A DNA stretch of 64,000 nt from Punctularia strigosozonata HHB-11173 SS5 (lineage: Eukaryota; Basidiomycota; Agaricomycetes; Corticiales; Punctulariaceae). The translations under genes were made by a program, and so were the position numbers. Within the stretch, counting starts at the first letter, position 1, and each line of letters starts with the position of its first letter. Shown one piece after another: positions 48,378 through 60,551 of this stretch. The DNA is taken from the NCBI RefSeq assembly GCF_000264995.1, contig NW_006767436.1:2226851-2290850 (forward strand). Reading direction: 5' to 3'. The notes beneath the pieces are model-generated. The model worked only from the letters and a program-made list of their open reading frames with translations, was not told the DNA's origin and searched no databases.

Positions 48378-48608
48378 TTGAACCCAGCGTACCTGTATTG
48401 ACATATGCATGCGGTTTGCTTCATCATGCAACGCGGACCATTGAATGTGTTTATGTATCTTTGCGAATGTTCGTCGAATCAGACTGACCTCGTTTCCCCA
48501 TTCGGTGCTACACCCAGTTTGACCGACGCCAAGTACACGTATCACACGCATTGCATCGTTGCCATACTTAGTGAAAATCGTCATCAGGACGGCTGACGGG
48601 GAAGTGTT

Positions 48609-50488
48609 CTAATCGAAGCAGGCCTCCCAATCTCCCTCTCCATCGCTCCTTGCGTATGCTTGACTCGCAACGAAAGCGTCCAGTCTGCACATCCCGCTCC
48701 CGTCCCCGCAAAATTCGAGCGGCTGCTGCGCATCGTTGACCAAGATCCTGACATACTCCTTCCCGACGGTCCCGCATTGCAGCTTCTCGGTGACCATCCG
48801 AGCGGAGAACGGCACGAGCATCGACGCAACCCATGTGCGACGCAGGTCAGGCTTCGTCGCGTTCAGATTCCCCACGCCGACGGTGGACTGGTTGAACAGC
48901 CCGATCGCCGCGTATATGGCGGTCATCTGTAGTGGGCCGGTCAGCGTCGCTGGCAATGCGGACACCAATCAGATAACGAACCTGGTTATCGTGCGAGAAG
49001 TCGGCGTATATGGTTCGATTGAGAGGGAAGGTCATGGGCGAGCTGTCCAAGGTCGAGTTGGTTTGAGTGTGATCGCGGACGGGCTTCCCGGTCAGGCGGG
49101 CTATGAGCTCGTTGACGTAGCCCACACCTTGAACTCTGCCGAGAGCTTGCCCGTAACTGATACCAGGCCATTGTGAGCAATGGAGCTGAGCGGACACCGA
49201 ATGAAGGCTCACCCTGTCCCGTAGTACTTATTTAAATCGCCCGAGTACTCGAAGCCGGCGAAGTCAGAAGTCGAGAAGAGGGCGCAGAACTGGCTGGTTT
49301 TAGAGTGTGCAACGCTATCGAAGGCACATTGAGAGATCAGGTTGAACGTGTCGATGTCGGTCAGATTGGCGCCTGGCGCGGCGGTATTGAGGCGCGAGGT
49401 GATGGGCGGCGCAAAAACGGCCAGCCAAGCGTTCGTTTGTGGGTTACTGCTGCCCGCATTGGTACACATGTTATCGTCCAGGGTATCATTGGCCTATTCG
49501 AAGTATATGGTTGAAGTGGCATGGACACTCTGAATATCAACGATGGACTCACAGCTTCGTCGAGGACGACGGAGATGCTTGGCGGAAATTTGCCGTGGCT
49601 GGCGGAAGCGAAGCCTGGCAATATGATCGTAAGGGCGGGAACAGATGCGCGCTTCCGAAAGTACCTGCTGTCCAGTTCGATGCGGACGAGATTACGCGGT
49701 CCGAGCTTGAGGACCGTACAAAGGGCAAGTTGCGCGAGGATACTAATGCCGAATAGCGTTTGAATTGCTGCTGCCCGGATTCGAAGGACCTACGTCAACT
49801 GTCATTACACTGCACGGACGTACGGTGGAGATGCCACCTACTGGAGTGCGCCAAAGGGTACCAGATCATTGGTGCCGAGATCATAAACGTAGTCTCTCAA
49901 GAAATTGAGCCGAGGATCCTTGAAATCACTGACGGACTGCAACTTGGAGATAGCTGACTGGATTTGCTGGCCCGGCCCAGAGGTAGGGAACCTTGCACCA
50001 TGACGCTGGATCTGATTTGACTAAGAAACATGTGCGTGAACTATCCGCCCAACGCGCACCAGGTTGACCTGTGTTCAGGTTATGAGCGACTGCAACAGCA
50101 TACTGGAATCACCGATGTAGAGTACATCAGTAGAGGGCCTCACCTGCGTGACCCGGCATCCTTTCGGGACTTCGTAATCGCCCGATGCGAAGTAGGGCGA
50201 GTATCTGGCAGTCGGATCGAATGGCCTGTTTATCGGTTGCTCTGTATGGCGACAAAGGTATACGCACTGTGCCCACAGTTGCTGGACCGCTTCGGATACC
50301 TGGATCCCTTCTATCTGCTCTGTCCGCTGAGAGCATTCGCCTAGCAGGGCGTACAAGGTGAAAGCAAGCAGGACGATAGGAAAGGCTACCGTCATCTTCG
50401 AATATCGCTCTTCGCGGCGGGGAGGCTCAGGTTGCTGAGCGGATCGGGGGAGTAGCAATTCGGTGACCTCGATTTCATCGTCGACCAT
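48609..50488 (-). CDS. histidine acid phosphatase (phytase-like), N-terminally anchored
   Basis: Minus-strand gene with several introns. ATG 50488 gives [20 protein letters not shown], a hydrophilic stretch of about 30 residues, then one hydrophobic helix [20 protein letters not shown], so the product is probably a type II membrane protein rather than secreted; an inner ATG just before the helix could give a signal-peptide form. The catalytic motif [10 protein letters not shown] lies near 49985-50012, followed by [20 protein letters not shown]. The proton-donor motif is in [11 protein letters not shown]. The C-terminus reads [20 protein letters not shown] with [20 protein letters not shown] and ends WEACFD, typical of fungal phytases. 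Expected reaction: release of phosphate from phytate or other organic phosphates. Confidence 0.9.
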
Positions 50489-51322
50489 TTATTATAAGGA
50501 TAATCGGAACAGCCAAAGCCAAGGGAGACATAGTCGCGGGGGAGGGAGCTGTTATGGAAGCTGGAAGCACGTTCGTTGCATCGCAGGCGCCGCCACGCCT
50601 CGTGCGCCCGACGTCCTCGGTTCCTCGCGGTGGCCACGCGGAGTACGAGTGTCAAAACCTTTGAGCCCGACCAAACGTGCACTACTTAGCACGATCCCCA
50701 CTTGATGTTCGTCCTCGTATGACCAGTGCCGCCATAGCGCGGTGCACTCCGCCGCGGTTCTGAGTCGACATCCCGTACGCTTCGGCTTCCGATCAGCATT
50801 GCATCCTAATTCATCGCGATATCCGTTGCAGCGTTCTTCACCCAGGCGGCGATCACGATGGCTTTTTTCTGCAATTGAACATGACTGCTACATCTTGCCG
50901 TATCGCTCGATGTGGCGTTATCACTAGCTATCCCCATGCGTTGAACATTAAACTCTGTGGACAAGTCAATGGCCGGATCTCTCATGTCACCGACTGTTCT
51001 CGTGGGCAACCATCGCAAATGCCGTCTTGCACCTCAGCCATAGAAGTCCATGTCGAAACTTCATTCCCATGTTGGCTCTAATGTAGTATAGGCCGGGGTC
51101 TTGTCTATCCATCACAAGCTCCGGTCAACCCGCCGAGCACAGGTGATTGGATCGTTCCGTGCTCTATTCCGAGCCACCAGTGTTCACGGTATCGCAGACT
51201 AGCTCGATTCGCCGATGGCATAAGAAGGCTAAAAACGAGGATATAAACGCATGAACGAGAACAGACCACAGCCTCCTGAGGATACAGTTGCGATATCTTC
51301 CAATCGAAACTGACTTGTGCCA
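50489..51322. promoter_or_regulatory. 834-bp divergent intergenic region (phytase / GMC oxidase)
   Basis: No gene recognised. It separates two divergent start codons and should hold both promoters. Confidence 0.45.
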
Positions 51323-54049
51323 ATGTCCCAAGACAGTGTTGACGAGTATGACCTGATCTTTGCTGGAGGTGAGCGACTGCCGTGAACCTCCGGATAAATC
51401 GCGAAATAACCCATCATGCCTTTGTAATAGGCGGTACCGCAGCTGGCGTGATTGCTGGGCGTCTGGCTGCCGCAGATCCAAGACTCAGGATCTTGATTAT
51501 GGAGACTGGCCCGTCTACCAAAGACCAGCCTTTCCATGTCCAGCCGGCACGGTACCTTGCTCACCTTGCCCCTACGACGAGCACGGTGAGGTTCTACGTT
51601 GGTCGCGAGAGTGAACACCTGGGTGGCCGGCGGCCTATAGTCCCGGTGGGAGCATGCCTTGGAGGAGGCTCCAGCGTGAACTTTACCATGTACACGCGTG
51701 CGAGCCCGTCCGACTACGACGACTGGAAAACCGTTTACAAGAACGATGGGTGGGGATACGAGGATCTTCTTCCCTTATTCAAGAAGGTTAGATTAGTCGT
51801 AGAATCATCACATATCGCCTCTGACCGTTAGCGCTCCAGACCGAGACGTATCAAATTGCAGAAGGCAAGCATGCACATGGATACGAAGGTGAGTCGAGTT
51901 ATTCGTATTACAGTCCACACGACGACTTATTTCTACATCCAGGGCCTTTGAAGGTTTCCTATGGAGGCATATTCACTAAGATCGGGCAGGACTTCCTTGA
52001 AGTCGCCGCGAATTACGATAAGGAATTTCCGCTCGTCCAAGACACCAGCCCTTTGGCAGCCGTCAATGGATATGGGGTGAGCTGGGTCCGTCATAATATG
52101 AGTACCTACTGAGACATCATCCACAGCGATGGGCAAAGTGAGTCAACTGAAGGCATGCACGGATTCGGCTGACTCACCTGGAATACGCACAGGTGGATTA
52201 GTGCCGATAAGGGTACACGGTCAGACGTTCCTCATCATTTCCTCTACAATCAAGCACACAATCAAAACCTGGTCATCGAGACGGGATGTTCGGTAAAGCG
52301 CGTGCTGTTCGAGTACGTCGCTCTTTCAACACGCTTGTCTTCGTGTAGAGTGACTCACCGACCACAGAGGGACCCGCGCCGTGGGAGTAGAATACTCCTA
52401 TAATCCTCGCGTTCGGCCAAATGAAGAACGGGACGTCCTAAGAGTTGCTCGTGCGGGAAAACTTGTCGTCGTCTCAGCGGGGGCGCTTGGATCTCCGCAG
52501 ATCCTTGAGCGCTCGGGAATTGGCAGAAAAGACGTGCTCGACAAGGCGGGCGTGGATCAGCTCGTCGACCTACCGGGAGTAGGCGAGAACTTCCAAGGTA
52601 CGTTAACTCTTCGGTAGACGGTTGCCGCGGTTTATAACGATTTCATGCAGATCATCAACTGGTCTTTCAGCAGTACTACGCGGCGGAGGACTGCGACACT
52701 CTTGATGGAATCGTTCGCAGTGATCCTCTCGAGCTGGAAAGTGAGCCTTGTCGCTGGCCTGCGCGCGATTTCTATTCAACTAGCTCCCGTAGAATGGGAA
52801 CGGATGTGGGAGAAGGATGGGACTGGCATGATGGCTAACAAGCGAGTCTTCGCGGCTTGCACCGCAGCACATGTCAATTGACACGACCTCTCCTTAAAGC
52901 GCAATAGATGCTGGCAGCAAGTTACGCCCAACGCCGTCCGAACTGAGAAAGATCGGGCCCGCATTCGGGGAGCGTTGGAAGGAGTACTATCTATCCACTT
53001 CTCACGAGGACAAGCCGGTGTACTTTCTAGGTGTGGGCTCAAGGTCAAATCGTTTTAATAGTTTCGCATGGTTCGTATTGACAGCCTTTTTTCAGCTTCT
53101 TAGGCGACAAAATGGCGGAATCTCCATATAGGAAGTATCTTTCTATCGGGTATATCTTAGTGAGTAGCTGAGGTTCGGAGCATCGAGCTGCATCAAGGCT
53201 CATTGGCGTTGGTGCGGTCAAGTGGTATCCCTCGTCTTATGGATATGTTCACATCACATCCAAAGACGATACGGAAGCGCCTCCCGATTTCGACCCCGCA
53301 TACTGTAGCACGTAAGCTGTCATCGCTTGCTTATCCCACATTACTGGACCCCGCTGATGCCGAGCTCAGCACAGATGATATGGAACTGCTGAACTTCTTG
53401 TACAAGAAGGCTCGGGAGTTCGCCAGACGGCTGCCGTCTTTCAGAGGCGAATATCCCCCTAGTCAAGCAAATTTCGCTCCGGAGAGCAAAGCAGCAGTTC
53501 AAGAGGACTGTCAACCTATTTCGTTCGATGCGCCTGACATTTCGTACACTGAAGAGGACGACAAAGCCATCGAAGCTTGGAATAGAGCAAACGGTGCGCA
53601 TCCATGTCCGATCAGCTATGGATACTGACGCTCCAACCATCTCGTGTGTTATAGTCAACACATGCTGGCATCCTGTGCGGGAACTCGTCACTTTTGCTCC
53701 GGCCTGACCATGCTCATGAACTGTAGATCGGCACCTGCGCCATGAAACCCCGCGAGGAAGGTGGTGTAGTGGATCCAGCGCTGAACGTATACGGAACACA
53801 AGGTCTCAAAGTAGCAGGTAGTCTCGTCGAACCATGTTCCGGTATCGAGCCAGTCTGATGATCGGAACCTTCGGGTGACTCCAGATGCCTCGATAGCTCC
53901 TGGAAACGTCGGATCTGTATGTGTGGTTCCTATCATAGGACAGACGAACGACTCAAACGCCGTTGCAGAACACGTACTCCACGGCTCTGGTCATCGGGGA
54001 GAAGGCTGCTCTCATCATCGCTGGTCAGCTGGGGATCGAGGGGGTTTAG
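51323..54049 (+). CDS. methanol/alcohol-oxidase-like GMC oxidoreductase (AA3_3)
   Basis: Plus-strand gene with ten or more introns. ATG 51323 gives MSQDSVDEYDLIFAGG, joined by an intron to GTAAGVIAGRLAAADPRLRI: the FAD-binding G-G-G-T-A-A-G. Then REDxxH-like ESEHLGGRRPIVPVGACLGG, GSSVNFTMYTRASPSDYDDW, YEDLLPLFKK, TETYQIAEGKHAHGYEGPLK, VVVSAGALGSPQILERSGIG, LPGVGENFQDHQL, and ISYTEEDDKAIEAWNRANVN. Splicing of short introns restores CWHPIGTCAMKPREEGGVVD (catalytic His), ALNVYGTQGLKVADASIAPG, and NVGSNTYSTALVIGEKAALI, where the Asn is the second catalytic residue of alcohol oxidases. It ends AGQLGIEGV, with no signal peptide and no obvious peroxisomal tripeptide. Likely reaction: primary alcohol to aldehyde plus H2O2. 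Confidence 0.88.
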
Positions 54050-55002
54050 GATGAGCGCGACGAGTCGGTGCAAACCTCGCCGATGTCATCGTCTTGTCTT
54101 CAACCTTGGAAATCTCACTGCAACCTTTGTAAGATCGGGTGTATCTGCTCGAGCTGAATGTACCACGGGGTCACCTATTCTAGCTGGTGCTTGCAACAAC
54201 TTGCACGAGCATACCACGATAGAATGTGATGAGAGTGCCGTTCGGAGCGAGGTCCGGAGGCACCCGCGATGTACGGCGTTACGGGAGATCCGTGCCCGAA
54301 GGCATGAGCTTGATACATGTGCCACTCTCCATGCGCTCTATTACTGTACCGTATTCTGAGTTTTCGACGGTATCTCTGTTAGTGCTGTCCCCGATCTCAG
54401 CATGTTCGAGGAGCGTGAGACAGCACATGGGGATGTGCTCCATCGTACAGGGCGAAGCTTGCATGAGAATTTGGAGGCGGTAAGCGCGTGTCCGTTGCAA
54501 ACGAAGAACAACGGCTGAAAAAAGTCACATGACGGCAGACGCACCGGATCAGCGTCATCTCCGAGAGCGCGCCACAAACGCGAAGTCGACACCGATCCTG
54601 CATCTGACACCCGTCCGGTCCAGTCACGCTCGGTTGTGCTCCCCGCGCCGTTCTGTAGCCGCCCTTGGTCGCGTTCGCTGCGGATCTTCCATCCTATCCG
54701 TCGCCTCCTCCGGCACCGTCACCCGAATGGGTGGCCCTGTGATAGCGTACGCCGACGCCGCGAGGCGTTTCATCTATCATCATCAGGCGGCACCATTGGA
54801 GCAAGCGGCAAAGCGAACAACTTCTGCGACGTCTTCTGGCGCGCCGGACCGCAGCGACACGTGCAATGCGATCGGTCCTGGACGCGACATACCAGGGTGC
54901 TTCGCACCGCCGCAAGATAAAAGATGGCCGACGGGCAGGCTCTGACACTGACAGTCCAGACCCCGTCCGTTGCAGTTCTCGAGTCGGTTCACTTCTGCTG
55001 CC
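54050..55002. promoter_or_regulatory. intergenic region upstream of the glucanase gene
   Basis: 953 bp with no recognised gene. Its right half is GC-rich with long but featureless open frames. A TATA-like GATAAAAG lies at 54916-54923, 80 bp before the glucanase start. Confidence 0.4.
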
Positions 55003-56899
<1,897 letters not shown>

Positions 56900-57034
56900 T
56901 CCGAGATTTACCACTTGCCTCAGTCATGCGATACTACGAGCACGCACGACCAACACGCCTACGTCAACGATAGTTTTGTTGCAATTCACCGATTTGTTTC
57001 CAACGCTGGCACGGACACCGGGACTCCTCGTTGT

Positions 57035-57425
57035 ATATCATCCTACCTCTCCCTTGTACACGATACCTTGTCAGATAGCTGAGAATGGATCTCGTTCGGA
57101 TTCAAAGTTTTCGTTGAATCGAACTGATGGAACATGGAGAGACCGAAGGTGCGTTTGTGCGGCCCGAGCTGGAGAAACCCTCCTCCTCGAGGGAAGATGG
57201 ACGCCCATTCGGCGTCGGAGTCCAGCTGGTAGTGAGGAGATGGGCTGCATGAATAATAACACCAGCGTAGTACTTACTGTATGTTCGCTCTACAAAGATC
57301 GTGCTGGTTGGTGCCCGTCGAAGACGTAAGACCAGGTCAAATGTGGTCAACGTGGTGAGCAGGGCCACGACAGCTACACCAAACGTCTGGGCTCCCATAC
57401 GCCGGAGACGAGGAAGGGATGTCAT
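57035..57425 (-). pseudogene. UstYa-like (DUF3328) remnant
   Basis: The minus strand encodes a membrane helix (FGVAVVALLTTLTTFDLVL) after MTSLPRLRRMGAQ, and then a clear DUF3328 block: SDAEWASIFPRGGGFLQLGP, HKRTFGLSMFHQF. UstYa-family proteins are type II membrane enzymes involved in peptide cyclisation or oxidation, as in ustiloxin and related fungal RiPP pathways. Here the element looks degraded: the family's HxxHC signatures are not recognisable, and no second half or precursor-peptide gene was found nearby. I treat it as a fossil. Confidence 0.45.
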
Positions 57426-58154
57426 CTGTACAAGTCAAGATTGAACAACGATTAACCTAGCATAAGGTCTTGTTTACTGACGGCAAACCTCTGAGCTTCG
57501 GTCTGAAAAGACGGCAAAAGAGCAGTCAGTTCAATTGGCAGCACCAGTGAGGAGGAGCTACCGCTCTATGGGTGATCCGAAGGGGGCTGTCCAAGGTATT
57601 GTAGCAGTGCTGGCCACTTCCATCTTGAATTTCTGATGCCCTTGTTCGCGACGTCCCGTGCCCGAAGATATGGCGGCGATATCCCCGCCCGTCGCACGAT
57701 TCAAGCCACTCCTCACCCCACAATCGAAGTTGGTCGTGGGCTCGTGGCAGTCTCGTGGCAGTCCCGAACCAGGATTAACGGTTTGAAACTGCACGATTTC
57801 AACATCAGGGATGTTGATTTACCGTGGGTGTTGTCCATAAGTATCGTTCATGCAAGAAAAGACGTCGGCGATATCCCATTCACGGTTTCATGTGCGCGGA
57901 CTTCGAAGCTCTTCGAGGATGTGGCGCATGGAACACGTGTTCTCATTGCCACAACCAACTTTTATAACCTCGCTTCCCTTTCGCGACGAAGGTCGTCTAG
58001 AATGGACAGAGTACATCATTGAAGACGATTGCCACACGCCAGATGTAGACAGCATCACCGAAACCCCGCACACATAAACCGAGCGTCGGGAGAGTTTCTC
58101 CCACGTTGTCTTTCAACCACCGGTACTGTCTTACAGCTCGCCACAGTCAACTCC
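57426..58154. other. intergenic region with one coding-like stretch
   Basis: No recognised gene. On the plus strand, a frame ending at 58077 looks partly protein-like (listed separately). The right end should hold the promoter of the beta-lactamase-fold gene. Confidence 0.4.
57850..58077 (+). pseudogene. possible lone 3' exon of unknown family
   Basis: The second half of this 75-codon frame, PTFITSLPFRDEGRLEWTEY followed by IIEDDCHTPDVDSITETPHT, reads like a real protein terminus, similar in flavour to the ends of agaric F-box proteins. No start or upstream exon was found. It may be a gene remnant or chance. Confidence 0.2.
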
Positions 58155-60142
58155 ATGGGCGCCGAACAGCACTGCAGCAGGCCTTCAAGTCCTAACAAAA
58201 CATATCGAACGCTTCTGCGCTATGCCGCTGGCAGTTTGGCTTGTTTTTTCTTGGCTATCTGGGTGTCGTACCGACGCCCACCCCGAGTCCTATCGCTGCT
58301 AGAGTCTCCCCCTCGGTGTAGCTCTTCACTTCCCCCTGAGCTATTGAGCAATCCTCCTTCGTCTGACACGCCAGCTTTCAAACACCTGGCCCGGCGACTG
58401 GATCAGAAGTTGGCTCGACGCGTAGCCCATCCTGACATGGACAGTCTGGCAGTTGCGGTCGTAACGTCCAGTGGGACCGTGTTTGAAGGAACGTATGGGG
58501 TGGTAAGAGCGAATGAGTCATCGAATGCACACGTCGACCGCGACACGATCTACCGACTCGCTTCCGTATCCAAGATCTTTACAGCTCTCGAGACGTGGTT
58601 GCTAGTGGAGAGTGGAAAGCTCGAATGGTACGCAGTCACTCGATTATCCAGACGTGAAGCACGCGTTTAACTTCATCTCGTAGGGATCGTCCAATATCTG
58701 ACTATATTCCCCAATACACTCCTCCATGTGCAGCCTCCGGCAGATGTTACTCGCCGACCCTCCGTGACCTCGCATCGCACAGGGCAGGCGTCGGGTCCAA
58801 TTTGCCCCCTGGAGACATGAGCTTGTGGCCCCATTCACTGCAAGGCGCTGGCACTCCTCCCGAGAATGGGCGCCCCTTTCCGTCCGAAGAGGAGGTTCTC
58901 GAAGCCATCAACCGGTACTCCACGGGCGTGCCCCTGGGTAAATTGCCCGTCTACTCCAACACCGGGTACGCCTTCCTGGGCATGGTGAACTCCGCTGCGG
59001 CGGCCTCGAAGTCGGGACAGAAACCTAGTCATGCGGAGCTTATCCAGCGTGACGTGTTTTCTGTGCTCAACATGTCCGGCTCGGGCTTCCTGACCAGCGT
59101 CTTCGAGAGAGAGCGGATCGCGGTACCGTCATCTTTCAGCGATGCTGCGGTACGGGGTTGTTCGTGACTTGGAGGCGCTGGGTAACTTACGCACTTTACT
59201 CCGCTTCTGGTAGGATTATGACTTCCGTAACGCCATGAACCCTGCTGGCGGACAGGTCAGTTCGTTGGCGGACATGGCGAAGGCCACGAGTGCCCTCCTG
59301 AAGTCACTCGATCCCGCCACCACAGATAGTCTGCTATCCAGCACGCATATGCAGCAATGGCTGTCTACCTCATATGCCTGGGACGACGGCATCACAGAGC
59401 CCGGACATAGCTGGATCGCCCTCCTGCGCAAAGACAAGTGGAAACGGACGCAAAGACTGTATCAAAGCTGTGAGCATCATAGTCCCTTCCTGGTCCTACA
59501 CAGCCGTATCCTAACGTTTGCGGCATACTCCAGTCGGGCAGCTCAACACGTTCCACAGCGCGTGGACCATCAACCCCCGCGCGGGCTATGGTGTCGTCGT
59601 ACTCATGACCGGGGACTACCCCGACTCACAGGACTTCACCATACAGCTCGTCGACGCCTTTCAGCCCGCTTTCGACGACCTCCTCGAGGTTGAAGCGCGC
59701 AAGTCATACGTTGGCCGCTGGTCCACAGCAGGTACCAGCAGCCCTGATAGCGAGATGGTTACCTCCCTGCGCTCGGGAACGCTCTGGGTCGACAAACTGA
59801 CACTCAACGGGACCGATACGCTCGGCTTGCTCCAGGGTACGGACCGTCCCGAACCTGTCATGCTATGGCATACGGGTGCCCCAGGTCGATTCCGGTGGGA
59901 TGATCGTACCTTCTGCTCGTCTTTGTTCTCACGTTCGTTGTATCATCTCTTTTAGGTTGGCATCAGGCATACCTTTCTTCAACAAAGCGCCGAACTACGG
60001 CTGTCTGAGCTACTTCTATGCGATGGACGTCGGCTATGCAGCAGGAGTCCCCGTCACTGAAATTGTCTTTTCCGGAGCAGGGTCTGCGCGCGCTGCGCAC
60101 TTCCCTTCCGCCCTTGTGGACCTGCACAGGCTACAAGATTGA
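58155..60142 (+). CDS. beta-lactamase-fold serine hydrolase, membrane-anchored
   Basis: Plus-strand gene with about five introns. ATG 58155 gives MGAEQHCSRPSSPNKTYRTL, then a hydrophobic helix (AAGSLACFFLAIWVSY), so the protein is probably a type II membrane or secreted protein. The class C beta-lactamase/penicillin-binding fold begins with LAVAVVTSSGTVFEGTYGVV. The active-site SxxK is in YRLASVSKIFTALETWLLVE, and the YxN motif is LPVYSNTGYAFLGMVN. DHPISDYIPQYTPP and ASHRAGVGSNLPPGDMSLWP match family surroundings. The C-terminal part, AGYGVVVLMTGDYPDSQDF then a lipocalin-like domain (SYVGRWSTAGTS), is typical of fungal members. Substrates of these fungal enzymes are mostly unknown; esterase or peptidase activity on small substrates is likely. 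Confidence 0.86.
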
Positions 60143-60551
60143 AGGCCTGCCATGGTGGCTTCACGCGGCTCTCTTCGTGCCTTGTCCTGATATGACACTT
60201 ATCAATGGGAGTGTTTCTCGTGCCATGAGCCTTGCTATTGGCCATTGATATCCAGCGCTTTGGTTCAGGAGGTTGTATGGTACAAATCAAATGAACGTAG
60301 CAGCACTGCTCGTTGGAAGCATGGCTGTTTTCCTAACCCATGCATGGGCAACAGACTGCACGAGCATACTTGTAAGTTGTCGCGACGAACCCTATCGCGC
60401 ATGTCTCAGCTCTCGGCACGCCGGCCGCGCATCCCGTCCAGGCTCACGATCCGGATGTCAAACCCTTCAGGCGGGGCGGGGAGGGGGGCGCGGGGCGCTG
60501 AAACATCGCTCCATGATCTTCTCGTATGGTACTTGTTTATTCCCGATTAGC
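60143..60551. other. intergenic region between convergent genes
   Basis: Contains the 3' ends of the beta-lactamase-fold and TMEM135-like genes. A 60440-60500 stretch is very G-rich (GGCGGGGCGGGGAGGGGGGC), which could form a G-quadruplex. No gene seen. Confidence 0.45.

Noticed and set aside
53629-54049. End of the second GMC gene as a broken C-terminus stopping near 53628
   Set aside because: Three ordinary short introns restore the conserved CWHPIGTCAM and NTYSTALVIGEKAA motifs, so the gene is intact to 54049.
54529-54945. 138-codon frame upstream of the glucanase gene
   Set aside because: Composition-driven open frame without domain features; it lies in the probable promoter with the TATA-like site at 54916.
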